A stretch of 64,000 nucleotides of DNA from Manihot esculenta (GCF_001659605.2 NC_035174.2:808389-872388); one strand, 5' to 3'. Shown: positions 50,231 through 61,565, counted from the first letter of the stretch. Notes: generated from the sequence alone by a model not told the origin. A program made the numbers and translations.

Positions 50231-50923
50231 TAGCTTCTGGGCTAGAGTGTTCTCTCTGGGTCAGTGGACCCGAGTGTGATCCATCTGTGGCAGAGTTAGT
50301 CTGCCGGTTCAGTTCTGTGACAGTTGAGGGTAGATGCCTTCCACCCGACTTTGAGGTCCTAGACTTGACTGTCTGGACGTCAGTTTAGGGTTGGACTGGG
50401 TTTTTCTACACGTAGTGCTATCTTGGTCTGCAGAGACAAGATAGTCAGGTTCAGAGGATAGGATGGGTCAGAGGTAGTCTTCTGAGGGAACACAGTAGGG
50501 ATGCCTAGAGGTTCGATGTCGGCCTGTCAGGCTCATAGGGTGCATAGGAAGGGTTGTCTGAGGGTTCTAGCTCTTGTTTGAGGGTTTAGTAGTCGGGTCG
50601 GGGAACCAGCCTCAGTACCAGTTGTAGAGAGAGGTAGTGGTAGAGTAGTGGCGAGACTTGGTAGACAAGGGGTTTTATCCGACCTATTACCTCACCCTGA
50701 ATTATTCCAGTGTGGTGGTGGGAGAAGAAGGATGAATCCTTGAGACTTTGTAACAACTGTGAGCAGTTAACCAAGGTCACTACCAAGGGCAGGTATTCCC
50801 ATGCAGGATGGATGATCTATTGGATCAGCTAGTAGGAGCTGTTTGTTTTCCAAGTTAGATCTGAAGTCCGGGTACTACCTGTGAGAGTTAGAGTTAGTTT
50901 TGGGTTAGTAGTGAGAAGAAGCC
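50231..50923 (+). pseudogene. Condensed protease/reverse-transcriptase remnant of the older element
   Basis: Short recognisable pieces in broken frames: LDLTVWDVSLGLDW (end of protease) near 50350, then reverse-transcriptase words matching the region around DGSLRLC, the Y-P-L-P-R-like segment, DDLLDQLVGA and FSKLDLKSGYY near 50720-50880. The catalytic YxDD region, RNase H and integrase are missing. The interior breaks at 50923 where the younger element is inserted, and resumes at 58321. Confidence 0.75.
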
Positions 50924-53528
50924 TGTAATACCCGGCTAGAATCCGGCATCGGGATTTCTACCTTCCGGCGGAATCTCCGTTGGAATCTAGAATTTCTGAA
51001 GATGCCAGAGGCTTCTAGAGGGGTAAAATGTGTTTCTAAAATGTTTTTACTGATTTCATGGTTTTAAATGAAAATGAATTGAGTTTTGAAAAGAAAAGAC
51101 CAAGGAGGCGTTTGCCAAGGTTCGGCCGCCGAAAGTGAAGTTCGGCCGCCGAACATGGAAAGGCTTCGAGAGCGCCTTTGGCCTCCGAAAGTCTTGTTTG
51201 AACGAGCCAAGGTTCGGCCGCCGAAAGTGAGGTTCGGCCGCCGAACATGCATGAGTTTAGGGGGCACGTTAGGCTGCCGAAGGTCTTCGACCAGGCCACC
51301 TATAAAAGGCCCTCAGATCGGAAATGGGAGAGTTTTCTCCCCATTCCCGAGCTCAGGTGAGTTTTTGTCCTTCCTTGGCCGTTTTCATGTTTTTCTTCAT
51401 CTCCTTCATGTTTTCATGAGTTTTATGGTTATTTTTGAAGAGTTTTAAGCTTAGATCGAAGTTTTGAGGACTTGGAGCTTTTGGAGCTTGGATTCTCCAC
51501 ACCTCCGAGTTAGAGGTCGCACCAACCCTCAATCTTCAAGAGGTAAGTGTAGATCTTTGCTTCCCTAGTGTTTTTATGAAGTTTTATGAAGGTTTTATGT
51601 TGATGATGGGTAGATATGCATGTTTAGGCTTTTGTGGGTTTTATGCCCAATGTATGTTATGTGATGTTGTGTTGAGGAGTTTAAGCTAGTTTCTTTGCTC
51701 TCTTTGCTTGTGGGAGTGTGTATGCATGCTTGGGAGAGAGTATGTGAGGCTTGGGGGTTGTTTTGTGAGGTTTGGGAGGCTGGTATGCGAAGGCTGAGTT
51801 CTGGATGAACCCAGGTTCGGCCGCCGAAGGTGGTTTCGGCCGCCGAACGTGCCTATGGATGCATGGTTTGGCCGCCTAACCTTACCCCCGAAAGTTGAGT
51901 TTTGGCTTGAAAGCAGACTTTCGGCCGCCGAAGGTAATGTTCGGCCGCCGAAAGTGCCTGACTTTCGTCTCTGGAGAGAGGGTTCGGCCGTCGAAGGTGC
52001 CGCCGAACCTACCCGAGTTTCGTCTCTGGAAGGGACTTTCGGCCGCTGAAGGTGCCGCCGAAAGTGCCCTGTCCAGCCGTTTCTTGGGTGTTTCCTATGC
52101 ATGTTTTAGTGATGTTTAGAGGGGTTTTAGGGGGTATGCTTATGAGTTGTTAGAGTGTGTTTGGCACCTCATTCGAGTCCACCTGTGTAGGATCGGACCC
52201 GAGGGACCGAGGAGGCCAGTAGTGCTAGCAGTTGCAGAGTCAGTCAGCGTCTGCCAGGAGGTGAGTAGAACTAAACCTAATCTTTTATGTACGAAATATA
52301 ATGCCTAAAGCATGTTCATGCATCATGTTTATATGTAATAGGTTGTTTGCACTAGTTTCACGAATATGGCGCATTGCATTATTTGATGTTGATTCAGGAG
52401 GTTCGGACCAAGGCGACTTCAATAGCCCATATCTGTCATTGAGTCTTGGGTGAGTCTCTTGAGAGCCGGACAAGTACATATAGGAAAGTCCTTGTGAGCT
52501 CTCTGTGGACTAGGCACCCTGTTATGTATGTGAAAGTCCTGTGTGAGCTCCTTTGGGGGAGCCGGGCACCGACAGAGGGATTTTTGAGGTCATGTCTGAT
52601 CCTTGAGAGTAAAGGATGCTAGCAAAGAAAAAGGAACTCTCTAAAAACAGTCCGTGGGGAATATTTATCTGCATGAACCCCGAGACGGACCAAGTTATGT
52701 GATTTCTTTGTGATATGACGCATTTCATGAGAGCATGTAATTAATGAACTGTTTTCTATGTTTCTACTCACTGGGCTCTTGTAGCTCATCCCTTCCCCTT
52801 AACCCCAGTTTTGCAGGGGCAGAGTCAGTAAGCCAGAGTAAGTCAGAAAGAGCTATGGAGATAGAAGAGGTTCAAGCATGGGTTGCCATGTTTGGTTGTA
52901 ATAGCTTAGTTGTGTTTTGTTTATGTATAAGAGATGATATGTTATGTAATGCTATGTATGCTTTTATAGCTTAGTTGTGGACATGATGATGATATTTGGA
53001 CTTTTGTATATTAAGGATATGTATGAATGGATAGGGTATGGTTTATGATGAAAGAGCTTATTAAAGAGATAGAGCCAAGTAAGAAAAGTATAGATATGTT
53101 ATGTGTTGTAGCATGAGATGTGTAGAATTGTGCTTTGCTTAGAGTGTTGGTTAATCCCTTTTTGTTATGCATGATCTTAAGAAAATATTTTAATGTTATG
53201 AGTTTTGAATGGCCCGTGAGGGAAGATAGGGTTCCAATCCCTTGACCCAAAGCGGATATGTTTTAAAGAAAGCTTGATGACCCTCTTGGTATGAGGTTCT
53301 ATGTTTTCATGCATAGGTCAAGCTGAGGTAAGGAAAACAAGTTTAAAGGTTTTTATGAGACCAAAGCTTAAGTTTTATGAAAAAGCTCGATCATGCACGG
53401 GATTATACCTAGAGTTTAGGATGTATAGAGGCTTACTACGGGTCCCGGCGGCCTTAAGCCGATCTGGATCCTAGTGCCGAGCAGTTTGGGGCCGTTACAA
53501 GAGGGGTACCGGTTTCCGGGCTGTTACA
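50924..53528 (+). repeat. 5' LTR of the young element
   Basis: TGTAATACCCGGCTAG at the start and GGGCTGTTACA at the end (TG...CA). TATA box at 51301-51307. Four palindromes TTCGGCCGCCGAA lie upstream of the TATA box and four more about 500 bp downstream. Its sequence offset to the 3' LTR is 4,787 bp throughout. Confidence 0.92.
51301..51307 (+). promoter_or_regulatory. TATA box in the 5' LTR of the young element
   Basis: TATAAAA in GGCCACCTATAAAAGGCCC. Predicted transcription start is about 30 bases downstream, near the GAGAGTTTTCTCCCC hairpin-like motif that is kept in the family. Confidence 0.7.
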
Positions 53529-53530
53529 GA

Positions 53531-53542
53531 TGGTATCAGAGC
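53531..53542 (+). other. Primer binding site of the young element
   Basis: TGGTATCAGAGC, two bases after the LTR end, complementary to initiator-Met tRNA. Confidence 0.9.
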
Positions 53543-54036
53543 ATAGGGCCTCTAGAGTACGGTGTTTTGATGCGAAGATGCTCAGACATCGGAAAGGGGT
53601 TGTGCTAGATGTTAGGAGGGCAAGCACATTAAGAAAGATTGAGAGTAAGATCATGTCCACTAGGATAGGATGAGGAGTCCTGTCTTGCTTGATGATGTGT
53701 AATGCCATGTGTGATGCATGTGCATTTATGTTGTATTATGGATGTTGATAGTCCCTTAGCTGCGAGATGGCATGATGTGTACTGATATGAGATGAGCTGA
53801 GCGACCAAGAGTGGCCCTTGGCACAGTTGGTCATGGCATGTTCTGCTATGTTGTAGGCTATAGGTGACAGGTTCATCCATGATATATGTTGCATGAGGGG
53901 TCATGTGTTCATCACGTGGACCATATGATATGATGCTATGCTATGTGTTGTGAGTTCATGTGTTTGTCATGGACCACATGGTATGATGTGATGCTTATGT
54001 GTGCTGGTGTGCCTATTGTGTTTCAGACAAGCTGAG

Positions 54037-54663
54037 ATGCAAGGTGCTAGGAGCTCTATGGAGTCAGATCCATCTGAGTGGGATGGAATGGTGCAGAGGA
54101 GGGATATAGGTGTGCAAGTGAATATGGATGAGGACTGCATGGGAGAATCTAAGGATTCTGAGAGTTCAAGTTCAGGGGAAGTTGATCTCTCCATGCTGAG
54201 TACAGCTGCCAAGAGAGGTAGACGGGGGAGAAGAACCCCTAAGCAAGGAAGCAGAACCAGAAAGGGTAGGCTGTGGAAGAGGTTTAGGCTTGATGCTGAG
54301 GATGGTTCGAGTTCTGGCCAAGGTCCTACACGATGTTTGAGGTGCGGAAGGTTGCACAGGGGGCCTTGTCGAGTTGGGACAACGGCATGCTTCAGGTGCG
54401 GGCAGGAAGGGCATTTCGCACGTGATTGTCCTACTGCGCCCAGGAGAGTGTGGTCCCAGCAGCGAGCTGCAGGTGTTGTGGCTCAGGCCAGTGATCGAGG
54501 AAGAGGAGCAGACACATCGGACACAGTGGTGCCAGGTACACTCACTTGTTCGTGTTCTGATGTGTGTGTTTTGTACCTCTGGTGTGTTCTTGTTGGTTAC
54601 TCTAGGAGCCCTTCGACGGTTGATTTGATAACTTCTGGGTGTAGAGTGTTCTTTTTGGGTTAA
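54037..54663 (+). CDS. Short gag-like protein of the young non-autonomous element
   Basis: An intact 208-residue frame. The ATG at 54037 is chosen because its MQGARSSMES start matches the older copy and lies 12 bases after an acceptor-like TGTTTCAG; the open frame extends upstream without an ATG. The N-terminal third is acidic and Ser-rich, then comes a basic block (RGRRGRRTPKQGSRTRKGR), then two zinc knuckles: C-x2-C-x3-H-x3-C and the canonical C-x2-C-x4-H-x4-C ending FARDC. Zinc knuckles of gag bind genomic RNA for packaging. The large capsid domain expected of Gypsy gag is absent, so this may be an RNA-binding accessory piece or simply a relic. The last 45 codons read through former protease sequence in a shifted frame. 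Whether it is made into protein is unknown. Confidence 0.65.
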   Translation: MQGARSSMESDPSEWDGMVQRRDIGVQVNMDEDCMGESKDSESSSSGEVDLSMLSTAAKRGRRGRRTPKQGSRTRKGRLWKRFRLDAEDGSSSGQGPTRCLRCGRLHRGPCRVGTTACFRCGQEGHFARDCPTAPRRVWSQQRAAGVVAQASDRGRGADTSDTVVPGTLTCSCSDVCVLYLWCVLVGYSRSPSTVDLITSGCRVFFLG

Positions 54664-55697
54664 TAGACCCGGGTAGGATTCATCTGAGCAGAGGATCAGT
54701 CCAGTGTCATTGCGAGTAGATGCCTTCCACCCGATTTTGAGGTCCTAGACTTGAGTGTCTGGATGTCATTCGGGGAATGGATTGGTTTTCTACCGGTGGT
54801 GCTAATGCTATCTGCGTCTGCAGCGCAAGGTAGTCAGGATCACAGTTCAAGATGGATCCGAGGTAGGTTCCAGAGGGGATCGTGTAGGATGCCTAGAAGT
54901 TTGATGTCAGCTGTCAGACTCGTAGAGTGTATAGGAGTGGTTAGTAGAGAGTTCTAGCTCGGGTTTGTGAGCTGAGCGGGCAGGTCTAGGAACCAGCCCT
55001 AGTGCCATAGATAGAGCGAGTGTTCAGAGATTCCAGGCTAGTATCAGGTTTACCATCGGTCAGGGAGGTAGAGTTTGGTTTAGAGGTGGTACTTGGTACC
55101 AGAACCGTTTCTCTCTTTCCTCACAGGATGGCACCTGCGGAGTTATAGGAGGAGTGTAGGAGTAGTAGAATGCTTGGTAGACAGGGGTTTTATCTGACTC
55201 AGTACCTCACCCTGGAACGCTCCAGAGTGGTGCGGGAAAAGAAGGATGGATCCTTGAACCTTGTAGCGACTGTCAGCAGTTAAACAAGGTCACTACCAAG
55301 AGCAGGTATTCCCATGCAGGATGGATGATCTATTGGGACAGCTAGCAGAGGCTGTCTGTTTTCCAAGATAGATCTGAAATCCGGGTACTACCTGTGAGAG
55401 TTAGAATTAGTTTTGGGTTAACAGTGAGAAGGGGCCAGTTAGTAAAGATGAGAAGAGAAGAGTAGAGTAAGGATCAGAGTAGCGCAGCGGAAGCCAGTGG
55501 AGTTCAGGAGTAGGTTGGGTACTGCTAAGGTGTTTCTTTTGGAGACTCGGGAGTTTTACTCCAGTAGTGCCTGTGTCTCTCTTTCAGGAAAGAGATTTTT
55601 AGGTTTTGCTTGCTGTTTTGCTTGCTTGTTCATGTATGATTGATGCCATGTTTTTATGTATGTATGTTTGTGGAACATTCGGGGACGAATGTTCTGT
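54664..55697 (+). pseudogene. Condensed protease/reverse-transcriptase remnant of the young element
   Basis: The same order of fragments as in the older copy: a protease tail near 54720-54790, then reverse-transcriptase words (VREKKDGSL, DDLLGQLAEA-like, FSKIDLKSGYY) near 55230-55400, all in broken frames. Catalytic reverse-transcriptase, RNase H and integrase segments are missing. The similar compaction in two copies of different age suggests a deletion that predates both. Confidence 0.75.
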
Positions 55698-55710
55698 AAG
55701 AGGGGAAGAA
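55673..55710 (+). other. Hairpin and polypurine tract before the 3' LTR
   Basis: GAACATTCG and CGAATGTTC form a perfect 9-bp stem around a GGGA loop (55673-55694). The purine run AAGAGGGGAAGAA (55698-55710) ends right at the LTR start, as a polypurine tract priming plus-strand synthesis should. The same pair occurs at 58806-58843 in the older element with one loop-side change. Confidence 0.8.
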
Positions 55711-58315
55711 TGTAATACCCGGCTAGAATCCGGCATCGGGATTTCTACCTTCCGGCGGAATCTCCGTTGGAATCTAGAATTTCTGAAGATGCCAGAGGCT
55801 TCTAGAGGGGTAAAATGTGTTTCTAAAATGTTTTTACTGATTTCATGGTTTTAAATGAAAATGAATTGAGTTTTGAAAAGAAAAGACCAAGGAGGCGTTT
55901 GCCAAGGTTCGGCCGCCGAAAGTGAAGTTCGGCCGCCGAACATGGAAAGGCTTCGGGAGCGCCTTTGGCCTCCGAAAGTCTTGTTTGAACGAGCCAAGGT
56001 TCGGCCGCCGAAAGTGAGGTTCGGCCGCCGAACATGCATGAGTTTAGGGGGCACGTTAGGCTGCCGAAGGTCTTCGACCAGGCCACCTATAAAAGGCCCT
56101 CAGATCGGAAATGGGAGAGTTTTCTCCCCATTCCCGAGCTCAGGTGAGTTTTTGTCCTTCCTTGGCCGTTTTCATGTTTTTCTTCATCTCCTTCATGTTT
56201 TCATGAGTTTTATGGTTATTTTTGAAGAGTTTTAAGCTTAGATCGAAGTTTTGAGGACTTGGAGCTTTTGGAGCTTGGATTCTCCACACCTCCGAGTTAG
56301 AGGTCGCACCAACCCTCAATCTTCAAGAGGTAAGTGTAGATCTTTGCTTCCCTAGTGTTTTTATGAAGTTTTATGAAGGTTTTATGTTGATGATGGGTAG
56401 ATATGCATGTTTAGGCTTTTGTGGGTTTTATGCCCAATGTATGTTATGTGATGTTGTGTTGAGGAGTTTAAGCTAGTTTCTTTGCTCTCTTTGCTTGTGG
56501 GAGTGTGTATGCATGCTTGGGAGAGAGTATGTGAGGCTTGGGGGTTGTTTTGTGAGGTTTGGGAGGCTGGTATGCGAAGGCTGAGTTCTGGATGAACCCA
56601 GGTTCGGCCGCCGAAGGTGGTTTCGGCCGCCGAACGTGCCTATGGATGCATGGTTTGGCCGCCTAACCTTACCCCCGAAAGTTGAGTTTTGGCTTGAAAG
56701 CAGACTTTCGGCCGCCGAAGGTAATGTTCGGCCGCCGAAAGTGCCTGACTTTCGTCTCTGGAGAGAGGGTTCGGCCGTCGAAGGTGCCGCCGAACCTACC
56801 CGAGTTTCGTCTCTGGAAGGGACTTTCGGCCGCTGAAGGTGCCGCCGAAAGTGCCCTGTCCAGCCGTTTCTTGGGTGTTTCCTATGCATGTTTTAGTGAT
56901 GTTTAGAGGGGTTTTAGGGGGTATGCTTATGAGTTGTTAGAGTGTGTTTGGCACCTCATTCGAGTCCACCTGTGTAGGATCGGACCCGAGGGACCGAGGA
57001 GGCCAGTAGTGCTAGCAGTTGCAGAGTCAGTCAGCGTCTGCCAGGAGGTGAGTAGAACTAAACCTAATCTTTTATGTACGAAATATAATGCCTAAAGCAT
57101 GTTCATGCATCATGTTTATATGTAATAGGTTGTTTGCACTAGTTTCACGAATATGGCGCATTGCATTATTTGATGTTGATTCAGGAGGTTCGGACCAAGG
57201 CGACTTCAATAGCCCATATCTGTCATTGAGTCTTGGGTGAGTCTCTTGAGAGCCGGACAAGTACATATAGGAAAGTCCTTGTGAGCTCTCTGTGGACTAG
57301 GCACCCTGTTATGTATGTGAAAGTCCTGTGTGAGCTCCTTTGGGGGAGCCGGGCACCGACAGAGGGATTTTTGAGGTCATGTCTGATCCTTGAGAGTAAA
57401 GGATGCTAGCAAAGAAAAAGGAACTCTCTAAAAACAGTCCGTGGGGAATATTTATCTGCATGAACCCCGAGACGGACCAAGTTATGTGATTTCTTTGTGA
57501 TATGACGCATTTCATGAGAGCATGTAATTAATGAACTGTTTTCTATGTTTCTACTCACTGGGCTCTTGTAGCTCATCCCTTCCCCTTAACCCCAGTTTTG
57601 CAGGGGCAGAGTCAGTAAGCCAGAGTAAGTCAGAAAGAGCTATGGAGATAGAAGAGGTTCAAGCATGGGTTGCCATGTTTGGTTGTAATAGCTTAGTTGT
57701 GTTTTGTTTATGTATAAGAGATGATATGTTATGTAATGCTATGTATGCTTTTATAGCTTAGTTGTGGACATGATGATGATATTTGGACTTTTGTATATTA
57801 AGGATATGTATGAATGGATAGGGTATGGTTTATGATGAAAGAGCTTATTAAAGAGATAGAGCCAAGTAAGAAAAGTATAGATATGTTATGTGTTGTAGCA
57901 TGAGATGTGTAGAATTGTGCTTTGCTTAGAGTGTTGGTTAATCCCTTTTTGTTATGCATGATCTTAAGAAAATATTTTAATGTTATGAGTTTTGAATGGC
58001 CCGTGAGGGAAGATAGGGTTCCAATCCCTTGACCCAAAGCGGATATGTTTTAAAGAAAGCTTGATGACCCTCTTGGTATGAGGTTCTATGTTTTCATGCA
58101 TAGGTCAAGCTGAGGTAAGGAAAACAAGTTTAAAGGTTTTTATGAGACCAAAGCTTAAGTTTTATGAAAAAGCTCGATCATGCACGGGATTATACCTAGA
58201 GTTTAGGATGTATAGAGGCTTACTACGGGTCCCGGCGGCCTTAAGCCGATCTGGATCCTAGTGCCGAGCAGTTTGGGGCCGTTACAAGAGGGGTACCGGT
58301 TTCCGGGCTGTTACA
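55711..58315 (+). repeat. 3' LTR of the young element
   Basis: Same length and ends as the 5' LTR. Eight exact TTCGGCCGCCGAA palindromes: 55908, 55928, 56000, 56020, 56603, 56622, 56707 and 56727 (start positions). TATA box at 56088-56094. Splice-like donors at 56330 and 57048 and acceptors ending at 56977 and 57603. No primer site follows it; the sequence returns to the older element's interior after the AAGCC duplication. Confidence 0.92.
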
Positions 58316-58320
58316 AAGCC

Positions 58321-58843
58321 AGTTAGTAAAGATGAAGAGAAAAAGGGAAGGGATCAGAGTAGCGCTTGGGAGCGTGTTGTGTTTCAGGAGAAGGTTGGGT
58401 ATTGCTAAGGTGTCTCCAATGGAGGGGGTGATTTCCTATGGAGGAAGTCCAATTAGATTTCCGGGTTCCTGTGTTATAGAAGTTCGTGTCAGGTCCTAGT
58501 AGGTTTCTTAAGGAACCAGAGGTGGAGATCTTGAAGGGTCTCACCTATGTTGAGTAATTAGTGCGGATCTTGGACACATAAGTCAGGAAGTTGAGGAACA
58601 AGGAATCCTGATGGTGTAAGTCCTTTGGAATCACCACAGCATAGATAGGTGCGTTTGGAAGACTCGGGAGTTCTTACTCCAGCAGTACCCGTGTCTCTCT
58701 TTTAGGAGAGAGGTTTTTAAGCTTTGCTTGCTTGTTTGCTTGCTTGTTTGCTTGCTTGTTTATGTATGCTTGATGCTATGATTTCAGAATGCCTGTTTGT
58801 TTGTGGAACATTCGGGGATGAATGTTCTTAAAGGGGGGAAGAA
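58321..58843 (+). pseudogene. 3' part of the older element's interior, resumed
   Basis: Continues AGTTAGTAAAGATG, which matches the young copy's interior near 55440. It ends with the hairpin (58806-58827) and polypurine tract (58830-58843). No frame of any length. It contains a TTGCTTGC short tandem repeat near 58720-58760. Confidence 0.75.
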
Positions 58844-59120
58844 TGTAATACCCGGTGTAATACCGGGCTAGACTCTGGTATCAGAATTTCCTACCGTCCG
58901 GTGGAATCTCGGATGTCGGAAGCCTCTAGTAGGGTAGAAACATGTTTTCATAAAATGTTTTAATGTTTTTCATGGTTTTAAGTAAAGAGGAAATGAGTTT
59001 TTGAATGAAAACAACCTTGGAGGAAAACTCAAGTTCGGCCGCCGAACCTCAAGTTCGGCCGCCGAACATGGCATGCATGCGGAGGCACGTTCGGCCCCCG
59101 AACGTGGCCTGGCCAGCCAC

Positions 59121-59127
59121 TATAAAA
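59121..59127 (+). promoter_or_regulatory. TATA box of the shared LTR
   Basis: TATAAAA in CCAGCCACTATAAAAGGG, at the equivalent place to those in the other LTRs. Confidence 0.65.
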
Positions 59128-59866
59128 GGGTCCCTTAGCCGAAAACGGGCGAGTTTTTCTCCCCATTGTCGGCCAAGGTGAGCTCTCCGCCGTTCCTCAC
59201 CAATCCTTGAGTCTTTCCTTCAAATCTTTCAAGATTTTCACAAGTTTTTGCTTTGTTTTGAAGATTTTCGAGTTTAAAGCAAGTTTTGGAGCTTTGAGGT
59301 TCAAGAACTCAAAAATCTCCCACCTCCGAGTTTAGGACGTCTCTCTCTCGATCTTCAAGAGGTAAGAGCCGATCTTAAGCTCATTTCATGTTTAAAGTAA
59401 GTTTTATGCAAGATCTATGGGGTAGAATGCATGTTTAGCTCATAGTTAGGTTTTTGAGTTTATGTTGTGTTTATGAGCAATGTGTTGTTGTTGTGTGTTG
59501 TAGTTGGGGTTTAAGTTAGTTTGAAGCCCCTAGGAGCCAATTTATGTATATTTGCATGATTTGAATGAGTTATATGCATGTTGGAAGTTTTGGAGGCAAA
59601 TATGCATAGAAGAGCTGAGTTTCTGCCATTCTGGGAGAAACCAGGTGTAATATCCGGCTCGAGTCCGGCACCGGAATTCCTATTGTCTAATGGAATCCAG
59701 GGTGCTGGGAGTCGAGAAAAAGGGTAGGAGTTTTGTTTGCTAAGTGTTATGATGTGTTTTCAGTTTAAGGGAAATGAGTTTTGAGTTGAACTGACCTAAG
59801 GCAGTTGAGCCAAGTTCGGCCGCCGAAAGTAAGTTCGGCCGCCGAAAGTGTTTGGCTTCCGAAGGG

Positions 59867-60790
59867 AAGTTCGGCCTCCGAATGTTGCATGGTCTTGCCT
59901 GTGATTGGGCAGCCGACGATGAGTTGGCTAGTGAGCTGAGTCATGTTTGTTGTGACAAGTGTTGGCCTCAGATTCTTGCCATGGAATGACCACGTCTCTT
60001 ATGACTCATCTGTACATGTTTTTGATCATGCTTACAGCAGTTTGAGGTACTTGCAAAGGTGGTGAGAGTTGAGAGCAAGAAACGTTACGCTTTGAGAGTT
60101 TGAAAGTGGAAGAGAGGTTGATCTGTTTTTCCTTTGTTCAGTGTGTGTATCTTCCTGTTTCCTGAGGTAAGGGCAGTTTTAGACCCTGTTTATATATGTT
60201 TTGACGAGTGAAAGGAAGGAGAAGCATGCTTAGGTTATTCATGGTAGTTTTGATGATTTATGCATGTCTCTATGTTTATGTGTTCTGTTTGATTTGGTAT
60301 TTGGGGTTATTAGCTAGTTTTGGACCCTAAGTTCGGCCTCCGAATGTTGCATGGTCTTGCCTGTGATTGGGCAGCCGACGATGAGTTGGCTAGTGAGCTG
60401 AGTCATGTTTGTTGTGACAAGTGTTGGCCTCAGATTCTTGCCATGGAATGACCACGTCTCTTATGACTCATCTGTACATGTTTTTGATCATGCTTACAGC
60501 AGTTTGAGGTACTTGCAAAGGTGGTGAGAGTTGAGAGCAAGAAACGTTACGCTTTGAGAGTTTGAAAGTGGAAGAGAGGTTGATCTGTTTTTCCTTTGTT
60601 CAGTGTGTGTATCTTCCTGTTTCCTGAGGTAAGGGCAGTTTTAGACCCTGTTTATATATGTTTTGACGAGTGAAAGGAAGGAGAAGCATGCTTAGGTTAT
60701 TCATGGTAGTTTTGATGATTTATGCATGTCTCTATGTTTATGTGTTCTGTTTGATTTGGTATTTGGGGTTATTAGCTAGTTTTGGACCCC
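59867..60790 (+). repeat. 462-bp tandem duplication inside the solo LTR
   Basis: The unit starting AAGTTCGGCCTCCGAATG at 59867 recurs at 60329 and stays the same by eye to the shared end TTTTGGACCC. No difference was seen in the parts compared, so the event is recent or has been homogenised. It duplicates a splice-donor-like CTGAGGTAAG. Confidence 0.88.
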
Positions 60791-61565
60791 TGTGACCATA
60801 TACTTATATGTATATGAGTGTTGAGGAGTTGCTTATGCATGTTTGGAGATGTTGACGAGAAGGAGGAGCTTGGTTTGTCGTCGGGCTGAGTTCTGGATGA
60901 ACTCAGGTTCGGCAGCCGAAGGTTCATTCGGCCGCCGAACCTCTTGCATGGTGGCTTTGGCTGCCACAGCTTGCCCCGTGAGTTTTGCATGTTCGGCTCT
61001 GTTTGGGGACTTCGGCCGCCGAAGGTGCTGCCGAAGGTTAGAGACTTTCGTCTCTGGAGTATGTTTTAGCCCCCGAAACTTGCCCCCGAAAGGGTTCGGC
61101 CGCCGAAGCTTGAGATTCGGCCACCGAAGGTGCTTGAGTTTCGTCTCTGGAGAGGACATTCGGCCGCCGAACCTGCCGCCGAAAGTGTTCTGTCCAGCTT
61201 TTCTTTTGCATGTTTTGCATGGCTAGTTAAGTGAGTTTCAGGGGAGTCTTGGGGAGTGTAATAGAGGTATTGATAAGGTAGTCTAGTCCCTCATTTGAAT
61301 TGTTATGTGTGACAGATCAGAGGAACCAGAGAGAACAGCAGTGAGTACTGCTCCAGAGGTAAACCTGCAGAGTCAGTCAGTCCAGATAGCCAGAGGTGAG
61401 TGGAACTCAACTTAATCTTTTAATTGAACCACAACCTATTTTTAGCATATCTCATGCATCATGTTTATGCCATAGGTTGAGTGCATTAGTTTTCACGACT
61501 ATGTTGCATTGCATTGTTCTTTGGTGATGTGAGTGAATGCTGAATGATCCAATAGTCTCAGACAG

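Larger units (their letters stand above)
50924..58315 (+). mobile_element. Complete, apparently recent non-autonomous LTR retrotransposon with target duplication
   Basis: Two LTRs of exactly 2,605 bp (50924-53528 and 55711-58315) flank a 2.2-kb interior with a primer binding site at 53531 and a polypurine tract at 55698-55710. The 5 bases before (50919-50923) and after (58316-58320) are both AAGCC, a target-site duplication. By eye the LTRs agree almost perfectly; I found one difference (A at 51169, G at 55956), and the other short open frames of the two LTRs translate identically. The interior encodes only a gag-like ORF and dead pol fragments, so movement would need proteins from a related full element. 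It sits inside the interior of an older relative. Confidence 0.92.

Noticed and set aside
52285..53250. Short minus-strand frames inside the LTRs (with identical partners in the second LTR)
   Set aside because: Identical only because the two LTRs are near-identical copies; no domain and no conservation in the older LTRs.
55908..56739. Regularly repeated palindromes considered as a CRISPR-like array
   Set aside because: Spacing is irregular, units are short, the context is a plant retrotransposon LTR, and no cas genes exist; not CRISPR.
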